Part shown: positions 1 to 5,877 of the stretch, piece by piece
How positions within the stretch are numbered: the stretch's first letter is position 1
Layout: every line of letters starts with the position of its first letter
NCBI GenBank assembly: GCA_030624805.1
Contig: JAUXJL010000114.1
Span: 1-6,731, forward strand
Direction of reading: 5' to 3'
Length of the DNA stretch: 6,731 nucleotides
Source: Acidimicrobiia bacterium
Lineage (GTDB): Bacteria; Actinomycetota; Acidimicrobiia; Spongiisociales; SHLN01
Position numbers and translations under genes: made by a program
The notes under the pieces: generated by a model
Told to the model about the DNA's origin: nothing
The model's database searches: none
What the model saw: only the letters and a program-made list of their open reading frames with translations

Positions 1-822
1 GGCGACAGCCTGTTAGGGGATGGGTCTCGAACGTTGATCATGGGGGTGCTCAACGTCACCCCGGATTCGTTTTCTGACGACGGGCACGATGAATCGATCG
101 AAGCGGCCGTCGCGCATGGCCTCGAGATGGCCCGGCAGGGAGCCGACCTGATCGATGTGGGCGGGGAATCGACTAGACCCGGTTCCCGGGGAGTGCCGGC
201 TCCCCAAGAGCTGAGCCGGGTCCTTCCGGTAGTGGCGGGCCTCGTGAGTGAGGGAGTGACGGTGTCGATCGACACTCGCAAGCCCGAGGTTGCACGGAGT
301 GCCCTGGCTGCCGGAGCCGTCGTGGTGAACGACGTAACCGGGTTGACGGATCCGGTAATGACCGAAGTGGTTGCCGGTTCTTCAGCGGGGGTCGTGATCG
401 TGCACATGCAAGGCGAGCCCGGCACCATGCAGGACAACCCGCAGTATCAGGACGTAGTGGTCGAGGTCCGCTCGTTCCTACTGGATCGCGCACAAGCAGC
501 CGAGAGTGCCGGTATCGACTCCGAACGGATTGTTATTGATCCCGGCATCGGTTTCGGGAAGAGTTTCCAACACAATCTCGAATTGCTGAGAAATCTTTCC
601 CACTTTGTCGGAACCGGCTATCCGGTGTTGTTGGGGCCGTCTCGTAAGGGCTTTTTGGGGCGACTACTCGGCGATGCGGTGCCGGCGGCAGAGCGCGACC
701 CGGCCACTGCCGCTACGGTGGCCCTGGCTATTAGGGAAGGCGTAGCCATAGTGCGAGTACACAACGTGGCGATGACAGCGCAAGTGGCGCGTACCGTCGA
801 GGCGATTCGAGGGTCAGACTGA
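1..822 (+). CDS. folP: Dihydropteroate synthase, 5' end at or beyond window edge
   Basis: Joins 6-hydroxymethyl-7,8-dihydropterin pyrophosphate to p-aminobenzoate to form dihydropteroate, the sulfonamide-sensitive step of cytoplasmic folate synthesis. The family's TIM-barrel loop motifs appear in order: MGVLNVTPDSFSD (nt 40-78), IDVGGESTRPG (151-183), SIDT (265-276), NDVTG (328-342), VHM (400-408), DPGIGFGK (538-561), SRK (640-648) and a C-terminal RVHNV (about 754-768). The frame is open to the left edge. The first in-frame start-like codon is TTG at 34, but it lacks a well-placed Shine-Dalgarno, and the residues before the first motif (SLLGDGSRTLI) suit a FolP N-terminus. The true start is therefore probably just upstream of the window. 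The stop (820-822) overlaps the next ATG by one base. The catalytic core is complete, so the enzyme should be functional. Confidence 0.96.
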   Translation, partial: GDSLLGDGSRTLIMGVLNVTPDSFSDDGHDESIEAAVAHGLEMARQGADLIDVGGESTRPGSRGVPAPQELSRVLPVVAGLVSEGVTVSIDTRKPEVARSALAAGAVVVNDVTGLTDPVMTEVVAGSSAGVVIVHMQGEPGTMQDNPQYQDVVVEVRSFLLDRAQAAESAGIDSERIVIDPGIGFGKSFQHNLELLRNLSHFVGTGYPVLLGPSRKGFLGRLLGDAVPAAERDPATAATVALAIREGVAIVRVHNVAMTAQVARTVEAIRGSD

Positions 823-1298
823 TGGCGGGTTTGGAACCTCGGGGCTTCGTGTGGGTTATTTCACGGCGGCTGGCGTTGTGTGAGCGGGTCGGCGGTCAGG
901 GTCTCCAGCATCGCCGGGTGCGTCGCAGCGAAGAGATCGACTGGCTGCGCGAGGAAGGGTTCACGGACGTTCTGTCGCTGCTCGAAGGCAACCAGAACCT
1001 GGCTTCCTACCGGGAAGCCGGAATCCGCCCCCACCACGTGTCGCTGCCGACTGAATACGAGGACCTCGAGGCCGAAACCGTCTTCCAAACCCTCGAGAGG
1101 ATCCTCGGTGAGCCGCGCAACGTGTTGTTGGTCCACCGCGACCACCTCGATGACACGCTGGTCGGGTTCATGGGCGGTTACCTCATCCGGTCCGGCCTCA
1201 TCGAAGACCCGATCATGGCCACCGCCACCATTCAGGAGATCGCCGGCCGGCCCCTGGGCCCCGAGGGCCGGCGACTGGTGGCCGCCACGCTGGAGTGA
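822..1298 (+). CDS. Dual-specificity-phosphatase-like protein with lost catalytic residues
   Basis: A 158-residue soluble protein with no signal peptide or membrane segment. Its layout resembles a small dual-specificity/tyrosine phosphatase: a start like 'WVI..RLA', a GG plus a helix (EEIDWLREEGF, residues 37-47), then TDVLSLL (48-54), HVSLP (72-76) and VLLVH followed by a helix GGYLIRSGLI (118-127). The last block lines up with the phosphatase loop HCX5R, but the Cys is Arg106 and the Arg is Thr112 (VHRDHLDDT, residues 104-112). Classical phosphatase chemistry is thus unlikely. The conserved-looking tail AGRPLGPEGR (141-150) suggests a maintained protein. GAGGG at 809-813, 8 nt upstream, supports the ATG; a later GTG at 849 is possible. 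It lies between folP and folK, where folB often sits, but does not look like FolB. Fold assignment is inference from pattern; role unknown. Confidence 0.8.
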   Translation: MAGLEPRGFVWVISRRLALCERVGGQGLQHRRVRRSEEIDWLREEGFTDVLSLLEGNQNLASYREAGIRPHHVSLPTEYEDLEAETVFQTLERILGEPRNVLLVHRDHLDDTLVGFMGGYLIRSGLIEDPIMATATIQEIAGRPLGPEGRRLVAATLE

Positions 1299-1304
1299 CC
1301 GAGT

Positions 1305-1325
1305 CGCAATACGCAGTCCGCAGAA
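1305..1325. repeat. Short 7-bp tandem repeat in the only operon gap
   Basis: Three adjacent heptamers, CGCAATA (1305-1311), CGCAGTC (1312-1318) and CGCAGAA (1319-1325), share CGCA and keep a 7-bp period. A looser fourth unit, CGGGGTA, follows at 1326-1332. This fills much of the 52-bp space between the phosphatase-like gene and folK, the only real gap in the plus-strand gene run. It may be a degenerate tandem intergenic repeat; no function is evident, and with so few copies chance is possible. Confidence 0.45.
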
Positions 1326-1335
1326 CGGGGTAGGC

Positions 1336-1342
1336 GAGGGGG
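1336..1342 (+). promoter_or_regulatory. Ribosome binding site of folK
   Basis: GAGGGGG ends 8 nt before the ATG at 1351. An in-frame TGA at 1348-1350 directly precedes that ATG, so the start cannot lie further upstream. folK is the only plus-strand gene here whose start does not overlap the preceding stop, which fits its having its own clear site. Confidence 0.7.
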
Positions 1343-1350
1343 CGTTGTGA

Positions 1351-1899
1351 ATGGTGCGAGTCGCGGTCGGCTTCGGCTCGAATCTTGGTGACCGGGAGGC
1401 ACATCTGCAAGCGGGCCTCGTGGCCCTTTCGAGGACCTGGGATCGGATCGGGCAGTCCTCTCTCTATGAATCAGCCCCGATAGGTCCCATCGACCAGAAC
1501 CCGTTTCTCAATGCGGTCGCAGTGTTCGAGACCGGCGAGGCGGCAGCAGCGGACCTGAGCCGTTTGCTGGCTGTTGAGCGGGCCCGGGGGCGGGTGCGAG
1601 GGGCGCGGTGGGGGCCTCGCACGCTCGATCTCGACCTGCTGCTGTACGGGGATCAGACCATCGAGACTGCCGAGTTGTCTGTTCCCCACCCCGAGCTCAC
1701 CGACCGCCGCTTCGTCCTCGAACCACTACTCGAGGCTTGGCCGGGTGTCGCCCTTCCCGACGGGAGCCCGCTCGGTCGTTTCCTGGAGGGGGTCCAAGAC
1801 CAGGCCGTCCACATGGTCGGCGCCTGGGATGTGGCCTGGTGGCGACGACTCTGGGCGCAAGTGACGGGCGCCACCCACCGTCGTAATCTGGCCCTATGA
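1351..1899 (+). CDS. folK: 6-hydroxymethyl-7,8-dihydropterin pyrophosphokinase (HPPK)
   Basis: Transfers pyrophosphate from ATP to 6-hydroxymethyl-7,8-dihydropterin, making the substrate of the FolP encoded just upstream. Family motifs are clear: GSNLGD (residues 9-14), the SLYESAPIG...QNPFLNAV region (37-56), RWGPRTLDLDLLLYG (86-100) with the paired Asp residues D93 and D95 expected to bind Mg2+, and VPHPELTDRRFVLEPL (111-126). The protein is 182 residues, a little longer than the roughly 160 usual for stand-alone HPPK. The extra length is a C-terminal tail from about residue 150, rich in Trp and Arg (DVAWWRRLW, 160-168) and resembling no domain I know. The stop overlaps the next start as ATGA. 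The arginine/glycine-rich stretch before the Asp pair is encoded by dense G-runs. Confidence 0.96.
   Translation: MVRVAVGFGSNLGDREAHLQAGLVALSRTWDRIGQSSLYESAPIGPIDQNPFLNAVAVFETGEAAAADLSRLLAVERARGRVRGARWGPRTLDLDLLLYGDQTIETAELSVPHPELTDRRFVLEPLLEAWPGVALPDGSPLGRFLEGVQDQAVHMVGAWDVAWWRRLWAQVTGATHRRNLAL
1586..1614 (+). other. Potential G-quadruplex motif inside folK
   Basis: Four G-tracts of 5, 3, 4 and 5 G (1586-1590, 1592-1594, 1600-1603, 1610-1614) are separated by loops of 1, 5 and 6 nt, meeting the usual G3+/N1-7 rule. They lie on the coding (mRNA-like) strand and encode the conserved RVRGARWG segment. In a GC-rich genome such motifs can arise from codon choice alone, so structure formation is unproven. 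Confidence 0.4.
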
Positions 1900-2708
1900 A
1901 CATCGTGCTCGTTGGTCCGGGTCGGGCCGGCATGTCTCTTGCCCATGCCCTACTCGGGGCCGGCCATCAAATCGTTGGTGTGCTCGGCCGTGATTCTGTG
2001 CCCGCGGCCGCCGTCGAGCTCAAGAGCCCGCCCCTGACGTGGGACGGGCTGCTTCCCGCCGCCGACCTGCTCATCATTGGGACCAGGGACGACGCCATCG
2101 TCGAGGTGGCCGGGCGACTGGCCCCACGGGCGATCGGGGTGAAAGCGGCCGTGCATCTGTCGGGCTCGGTGGGCGTCGGCGCTCTCGGCACGCTCGGCGG
2201 TGTCGGTGTGACCATCGGTGGGTTTCATCCGCTCCAGAGCCTTCCAAGCGTCGAAATCGGCCTCCGACGCCTCGCCGGGGCTTGGGCGGGGATCACGACC
2301 GATGATCCCGACCTTCACGCCCTGCTCACAGACATGGCGGTTTCGATCGACATGATCCCTTTCGACTTGGCGGATGATGTGCGGCCGCTCTATCACGCGG
2401 GTGCTTCGGCAGCCGCCAACTATCTGGTCGGGAGCCTGGCGCTCGCCGAGCGTCTCTTTTCCGCGGCCGGGGTCCCATGGGCGGCGGCCGCTCCCATGGT
2501 CGAAGCCGTGGTTGGCAACGTCATGGACGTCGGACCGGCCGCAGCGCTCACCGGCCCAATCGCCCGGGGAGATGTAGCAACCGTGCTGGCACAGCGGGAG
2601 GCCATCCGGAAAAGGAGCCCCGAGCTCGAGGCTGCGTTCACGGACATAGGACGGGCCGTTGCCCATCTGGCTGGGAGGTCCGAGGAATTCGAAGGTGTGC
2701 TGAAATGA
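1896..2708 (+). CDS. Rossmann-like/DUF2520 oxidoreductase, candidate ketopantoate reductase
   Basis: A 270-residue two-domain protein. The N-terminal dinucleotide-binding fold starts with VGPGRAG (residues 6-12, the GxGxxG loop), has LLIIGTRDDAI (58-68) at the end of a later strand, VHLSG at 86-90 and GGFHPLQSLP at 108-117. The helical C-terminal half carries DUF2520-type motifs YHAGASAAANYLV (166-178) and LTGPIARGD (218-226). The architecture parallels 6-phosphogluconate-dehydrogenase-like reductases such as ketopantoate reductase. Homologues commonly lie next to panC in actinobacteria (Rv3603c beside panC in M. tuberculosis). From memory, the Francisella ketopantoate reductase PanG is of this general type. 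With panC starting inside its stop codon, NADPH-dependent reduction of ketopantoate is the best guess, but this is inference. No clear Shine-Dalgarno precedes the ATG; translation is probably coupled to folK through ATGA. Confidence 0.9.
   Translation: MNIVLVGPGRAGMSLAHALLGAGHQIVGVLGRDSVPAAAVELKSPPLTWDGLLPAADLLIIGTRDDAIVEVAGRLAPRAIGVKAAVHLSGSVGVGALGTLGGVGVTIGGFHPLQSLPSVEIGLRRLAGAWAGITTDDPDLHALLTDMAVSIDMIPFDLADDVRPLYHAGASAAANYLVGSLALAERLFSAAGVPWAAAAPMVEAVVGNVMDVGPAAALTGPIARGDVATVLAQREAIRKRSPELEAAFTDIGRAVAHLAGRSEEFEGVLK
2691..2695 (+). promoter_or_regulatory. Ribosome binding site that fixes the panC start
   Basis: GAAGG lies 9 nt before the ATG at 2705. The panC frame is open much further upstream (an ATG occurs at 2477), but the residues encoded there are Arg/Gly-rich shadow of the preceding gene. 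This site, the ATGA overlap and the normal family length of the shorter product all point to 2705. Confidence 0.6.
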
Positions 2709-3598
2709 TCACTGTCCTCTCGTTCAACGAGGTCCGGGCGACATCGGCGGGAAGGATCGGCCTTGCGCCCACCATGGGGGCGCTCCACGACGGTCACCTG
2801 GCGCTGTTCCGGGCGGCCCGGAGCGGGTCCGACACAGTGGTGGCATCGATATTTGTGAATCCGAAGCAATTCGGGCCCGACGATGACCTCGACCGCTACC
2901 CCCGCGACCTGGAGCGGGATCAAACCCTGGCCGAGTCGGCCGGCGTGGATGTTCTCTTCGTGCCGCCTGTCGGCGAGATGTATCCGGCATCGCCACGTAC
3001 CCAGGTGAGCCTGGGCGGGCTGACTGAACACTTCGAAGGTGCCCGACGACCCGGTCACTTCGAGGGGGTTGCCCTGGTTGTGGCTAAGTTGCTGATCGGA
3101 ATCAGGCCGACCCGCGCCTACTTCGGACGCAAGGATGCCCAGCAGCTTTCGGTGGTTCAGCAGTTGTCCGATGACCTTTCCATTCCCGTGGAGATTGTTC
3201 CCGTCTCAACCGTGCGGGAGCCCGACGGGCTTGCCCTTTCCTCGCGCAACCAATTCCTGAGTGGTGATGAGCGGGCGGCGGCGGTGGCACTGTCCCGGGG
3301 TTTGTTCGCGGCTGCCTCGGAGGTAGAGGGGGGCGAGCGTGATGGGGCGAGGCTCGAACAGCTCGTCAAACAGGAATTGGCGGGGCACTCGTCTCTACAA
3401 GTGGAGTATGTGGGGCTGGCAGATTCGGCAACAGCCTCGACGCTGGCAGGGCTCACCACCGACACATTCCTGGCAGTCGCGGCACGGATTGGGAAAACAC
3501 GCCTCATAGACAACGTGGCCTTTAGCGTTGGAGACGATTCGGTGATAGTCGACCGGGGTGAACTGCTTACGGGCCCGTCGGTGTTGGAGGAAGCCTGA
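2705..3598 (+). CDS. panC: Pantothenate synthetase (pantoate-beta-alanine ligase)
   Basis: Condenses pantoate with beta-alanine at the expense of ATP, through a pantoyl-adenylate, to give pantothenate in the cytoplasm. The 297-residue product has the full motif set: PTMGALHDGH (residues 22-31, the HxGH-type ATP-binding signature), FVNPKQF (50-56), YPRD (65-68), RPGHFEGV (115-122), FGRKDAQQ (140-147), REPDGLALSSRN (171-182, with the KMSKS-equivalent region) and TRLIDN (265-270). The length is close to the usual 280-310. The start at 2705 overlaps the upstream stop as ATGA; the stop at 3596-3598 shares one base with the coaX ATG. panD (aspartate decarboxylase, source of beta-alanine), which follows panC in many actinobacteria, is absent between panC and coaX. 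Confidence 0.97.
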   Translation: MITVLSFNEVRATSAGRIGLAPTMGALHDGHLALFRAARSGSDTVVASIFVNPKQFGPDDDLDRYPRDLERDQTLAESAGVDVLFVPPVGEMYPASPRTQVSLGGLTEHFEGARRPGHFEGVALVVAKLLIGIRPTRAYFGRKDAQQLSVVQQLSDDLSIPVEIVPVSTVREPDGLALSSRNQFLSGDERAAAVALSRGLFAAASEVEGGERDGARLEQLVKQELAGHSSLQVEYVGLADSATASTLAGLTTDTFLAVAARIGKTRLIDNVAFSVGDDSVIVDRGELLTGPSVLEEA

Positions 3599-4362
3599 TG
3601 TTGCTGGTAATCGATGTTGGCAATACCGAGACGGTGCTCGGAGTGTTCGACGGACCTGAACTGGCGGCTCACTGGCGGGTCAGCACGGTGCCAGGACGGA
3701 CCCGGGATGAGTATCGACTGCTGTTGGGCGGCATGCTGGAGATGGAGGGCTACTCGCGATCGAAGCTCTCCGGCGTGGCGGTGTCCAGTGTTGTGCCTCC
3801 CGCAACACATGCGTTGCGGAACGTCGCCGGCTTTCTAGTCGATGGCCCGTTGCTGGTTGTGGAACCGGGGGTAAAGACCGGCATGCCGATCCTCATCGAC
3901 AATCCCCATGAGGTCGGCGCGGACCGTATCGTCAACGCCGTGGCTGCCGCAGAGCTCTACGGCGTTCCGTCGGTCGTTGTGGACTTCGGAACCTCAACCA
4001 ATTTCGATGTGGTGAGCGCCGACCGCGAATACATCGGTGGTGTCATCTCCACGGGTCTCGAGGTCTCTCAAGAAGCGCTGATCCGTGCCACGGCCGCCCT
4101 GAGGAGAGTCGAGCTCATTCCGCCCCGATCCGTGATCGGCAAGGGAACCGTCGAAGCCATTCAGAGCGGACTCTTGTACGGCCACGCCGGCCTGGTGGAC
4201 GGCATCATGACTCGCATTCTGACGGAGATGGACGGCGACGTGAAGACGCTGGCAACCGGTGGCCTGGCATCCACCATCGTTCCATATTGCACCACCGTTG
4301 ACACCGTCGATGAGTTCCTAACGCTGCATGGTTTACGGCTCATCGCCGAGCTGAACCCGTGA
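3598..4362 (+). CDS. coaX: Type III pantothenate kinase
   Basis: Phosphorylates pantothenate to 4'-phosphopantothenate, the first committed step to coenzyme A, using the product of the PanC encoded just upstream. The 254-residue protein has the ASKHA-fold signatures of CoaX: DVGNT (residues 6-10, nucleotide phosphate loop), GADR (107-110, whose Asp is the likely catalytic base), DFGTSTNFD (129-137), GGVISTG (147-153), RSVIGKGTVEAIQSGLLYG (177-195) and ATGG (219-222) near the C-terminus. GGAGG at 3586-3590, 7 nt before the ATG, is a strong ribosome site. Small deviations are GTSTNFD where many members have GTATTFD, and STG where many have APG; neither removes an acidic residue I would consider essential. 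CoaX enzymes are known to resist feedback by CoA, unlike type I kinases. Confidence 0.96.
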   Translation: MLLVIDVGNTETVLGVFDGPELAAHWRVSTVPGRTRDEYRLLLGGMLEMEGYSRSKLSGVAVSSVVPPATHALRNVAGFLVDGPLLVVEPGVKTGMPILIDNPHEVGADRIVNAVAAAELYGVPSVVVDFGTSTNFDVVSADREYIGGVISTGLEVSQEALIRATAALRRVELIPPRSVIGKGTVEAIQSGLLYGHAGLVDGIMTRILTEMDGDVKTLATGGLASTIVPYCTTVDTVDEFLTLHGLRLIAELNP

Positions 4363-5846
4363 GTACCGAACAACACAACGAACGCCGCTCCAAGGTCGAG
4401 GCACTTAGATCTGCTGGGGTAGACCCTTATCCCATCGGGTTCGTGCCAACCGCCGAGGCGGCCGAGCTGCACGCCCGGTTCAAGGATCTGGGCTCCGAGG
4501 CCACCACCGGCGAACAGGTGTCGGTGGCCGGACGCCTGATGGGTAAGCGAGACCTCGGCAAGCTGAGTTTTGGGGTGCTGCAGGATCGTTCCGGGCGCAT
4601 CCAGCTGTTTGCCGATCAGCGCACACTCGGCGACGAGCTGGCTGCTTTTGTCGACCTCGACCTGGGCGACCTCATCGGCGTGACCGGTGAGGTGATAACA
4701 ACCAAGCGGGGAGAGTTGAGTGTCCGCATCCACGAGTTCAGCCTTCTCGCGAAAGCCTTATGGCCCCTCCCAGAGAAGTGGCACGGCCTAGCCGATGTCG
4801 AGACTCGATACCGCCAGCGTTACCTCGACCTCATTGCCAACGAAGAGGCGCGTCGAGTGTTCGGCATCCGCTCCAGAGTCATGCGAGAGCTGCGCAGGGC
4901 GTTTGAGGGCCGGGGGTATGTTGAAGTGGAGACCCCCGTGCTTCAGAGCCAAGCCGGTGGAGCGCTCGCTGAGCCGTTTCAGACCCACCACAACGCCCTC
5001 AGCATCGACATGTACCTGCGGATCGCGCTCGAGCTCTATCTCAAGCGCCTCATCATCGGTGGCGTCGACAAAGTGTTCGAGATCGGACGGGTTTTTCGCA
5101 ACGAAGGCGTGTCACCCCAGCACAACCCGGAGTTCACGATGCTCGAAAGTTACGAGGCTTACGCCGACTACGAGGACATCATGCGGCTGGTCGAGGAGAC
5201 CGTCTCGGGCGTGGCCTTGGCGGTGGTTGGTTCGAGCGAGATCGAGTACCAGGATCGTCCGCTCGACCTGACCGCACCGTGGCGGCGTGCATCGTTTATG
5301 GAGTTGATCAACGAAGCCACCGGCCGCGAATGGAGCCCGGAGATGCCTGTCGAAGACGCCCGGGAGGCGGCCAGGGAGCTCGGGGTCGATGTCGAGGTGG
5401 GCGGAACCGGCAAGGTGCTCGAAGATCTGTTCGGTCGATTTGTTGAGCCCGGCCTGTGGGAGCCAACGTTTGTTGTTGATTTCCCGAAGGAGATCTCACC
5501 TTTCGCGCGTGACCACCGCGACGAGCCCGGCCTGGTCGAACGTTTCGAGGGATTCGTCGCCGGAATCGAGATGTGCAACGCCTTCACCGAACTAAACGAC
5601 CCCGAAGAGCAACTCCGTCGCTTCGAGGCTCAAGCCGAGGCGCGAGCCCAGGGAGACGAGGAGGCCCACCTCACCGACCTCGACTTCGTCCACGCCATGG
5701 AGTACGGCATGCCGCCGACGGGTGGGTTGGGGATTGGGGTGGATCGGTTGGTGATGATTTTGGCGAATGTCAGTACGGTGCGTGAGGTGATCTTGTTTCC
5801 TCATATGCGTCCCCTCGAGGGGGAGGCTTCTGGACCGGGTTCCTAG
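4359..5846 (+). CDS. lysS: Lysyl-tRNA synthetase, class II
   Basis: Charges tRNA-Lys with lysine. The 495-residue protein shows an N-terminal OB-fold anticodon-binding domain (about residues 54-130), then the catalytic core: YRQRYLDL (151-158), motif 1 ending VEVETPVL (188-195), GGALAEPFQTHHNAL (200-214), motif 2 with VFRNEGVSPQHNPEFTMLE (245-263), the FVAGIEMCNAFTELNDP block (399-415) and motif 3 GGLGIGVDRLVM (455-466). It ends with EVILFPHMRP, typical of the family, plus about ten further residues. The start is GTG at 4359, overlapping the coaX stop as GTGA; no strong Shine-Dalgarno is visible, so translation probably depends on coupling. Length and motifs match standard bacterial LysRS. 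The same coaX-to-lysS proximity occurs in other actinobacteria. Confidence 0.97.
   Translation: MSTEQHNERRSKVEALRSAGVDPYPIGFVPTAEAAELHARFKDLGSEATTGEQVSVAGRLMGKRDLGKLSFGVLQDRSGRIQLFADQRTLGDELAAFVDLDLGDLIGVTGEVITTKRGELSVRIHEFSLLAKALWPLPEKWHGLADVETRYRQRYLDLIANEEARRVFGIRSRVMRELRRAFEGRGYVEVETPVLQSQAGGALAEPFQTHHNALSIDMYLRIALELYLKRLIIGGVDKVFEIGRVFRNEGVSPQHNPEFTMLESYEAYADYEDIMRLVEETVSGVALAVVGSSEIEYQDRPLDLTAPWRRASFMELINEATGREWSPEMPVEDAREAARELGVDVEVGGTGKVLEDLFGRFVEPGLWEPTFVVDFPKEISPFARDHRDEPGLVERFEGFVAGIEMCNAFTELNDPEEQLRRFEAQAEARAQGDEEAHLTDLDFVHAMEYGMPPTGGLGIGVDRLVMILANVSTVREVILFPHMRPLEGEASGPGS
5720..5739 (+). other. Potential G-quadruplex motif over lysS motif 3
   Basis: Four G-tracts of 3, 3, 4 and 4 G (5720-5722, 5724-5726, 5729-5732, 5736-5739) are joined by loops of only 1, 2 and 3 nt, a compact match to the G-quadruplex consensus on the coding strand. 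It encodes GGLGIG of catalytic motif 3 and uses GGG, TTG and ATT codons where GGC, CTC and ATC dominate earlier in the gene. Formation in the cell is unproven. Confidence 0.5.
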
Positions 5847-5877
5847 CTTAGGTAGGCCGGTGGATGGGGTTGGGGCC

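Noticed and set aside
1134..1142. HRD triplet in the small folate-operon protein as a kinase catalytic loop
   Set aside because: No glycine-rich loop, invariant Lys or DFG accompanies it, and the protein is too short; the surrounding pattern fits the phosphatase loop position better.
880..1350. 156-residue plus-strand frame overlapping the phosphatase-like gene
   Set aside because: Its composition is dominated by Ser, Arg, Trp and Pro, typical of an out-of-frame reading of GC-rich coding sequence.
1950..2666. 238-residue minus-strand frame opposite the DUF2520 gene
   Set aside because: Antisense shadow of a well-supported gene, with no motifs and low-complexity composition.
2477..2704. Upstream extension of panC from ATG 2477
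   Set aside because: It would add 76 Arg/Gly-rich residues read as a shadow of the DUF2520 gene. The start at 2705 has a ribosome site, an ATGA overlap and normal family length.
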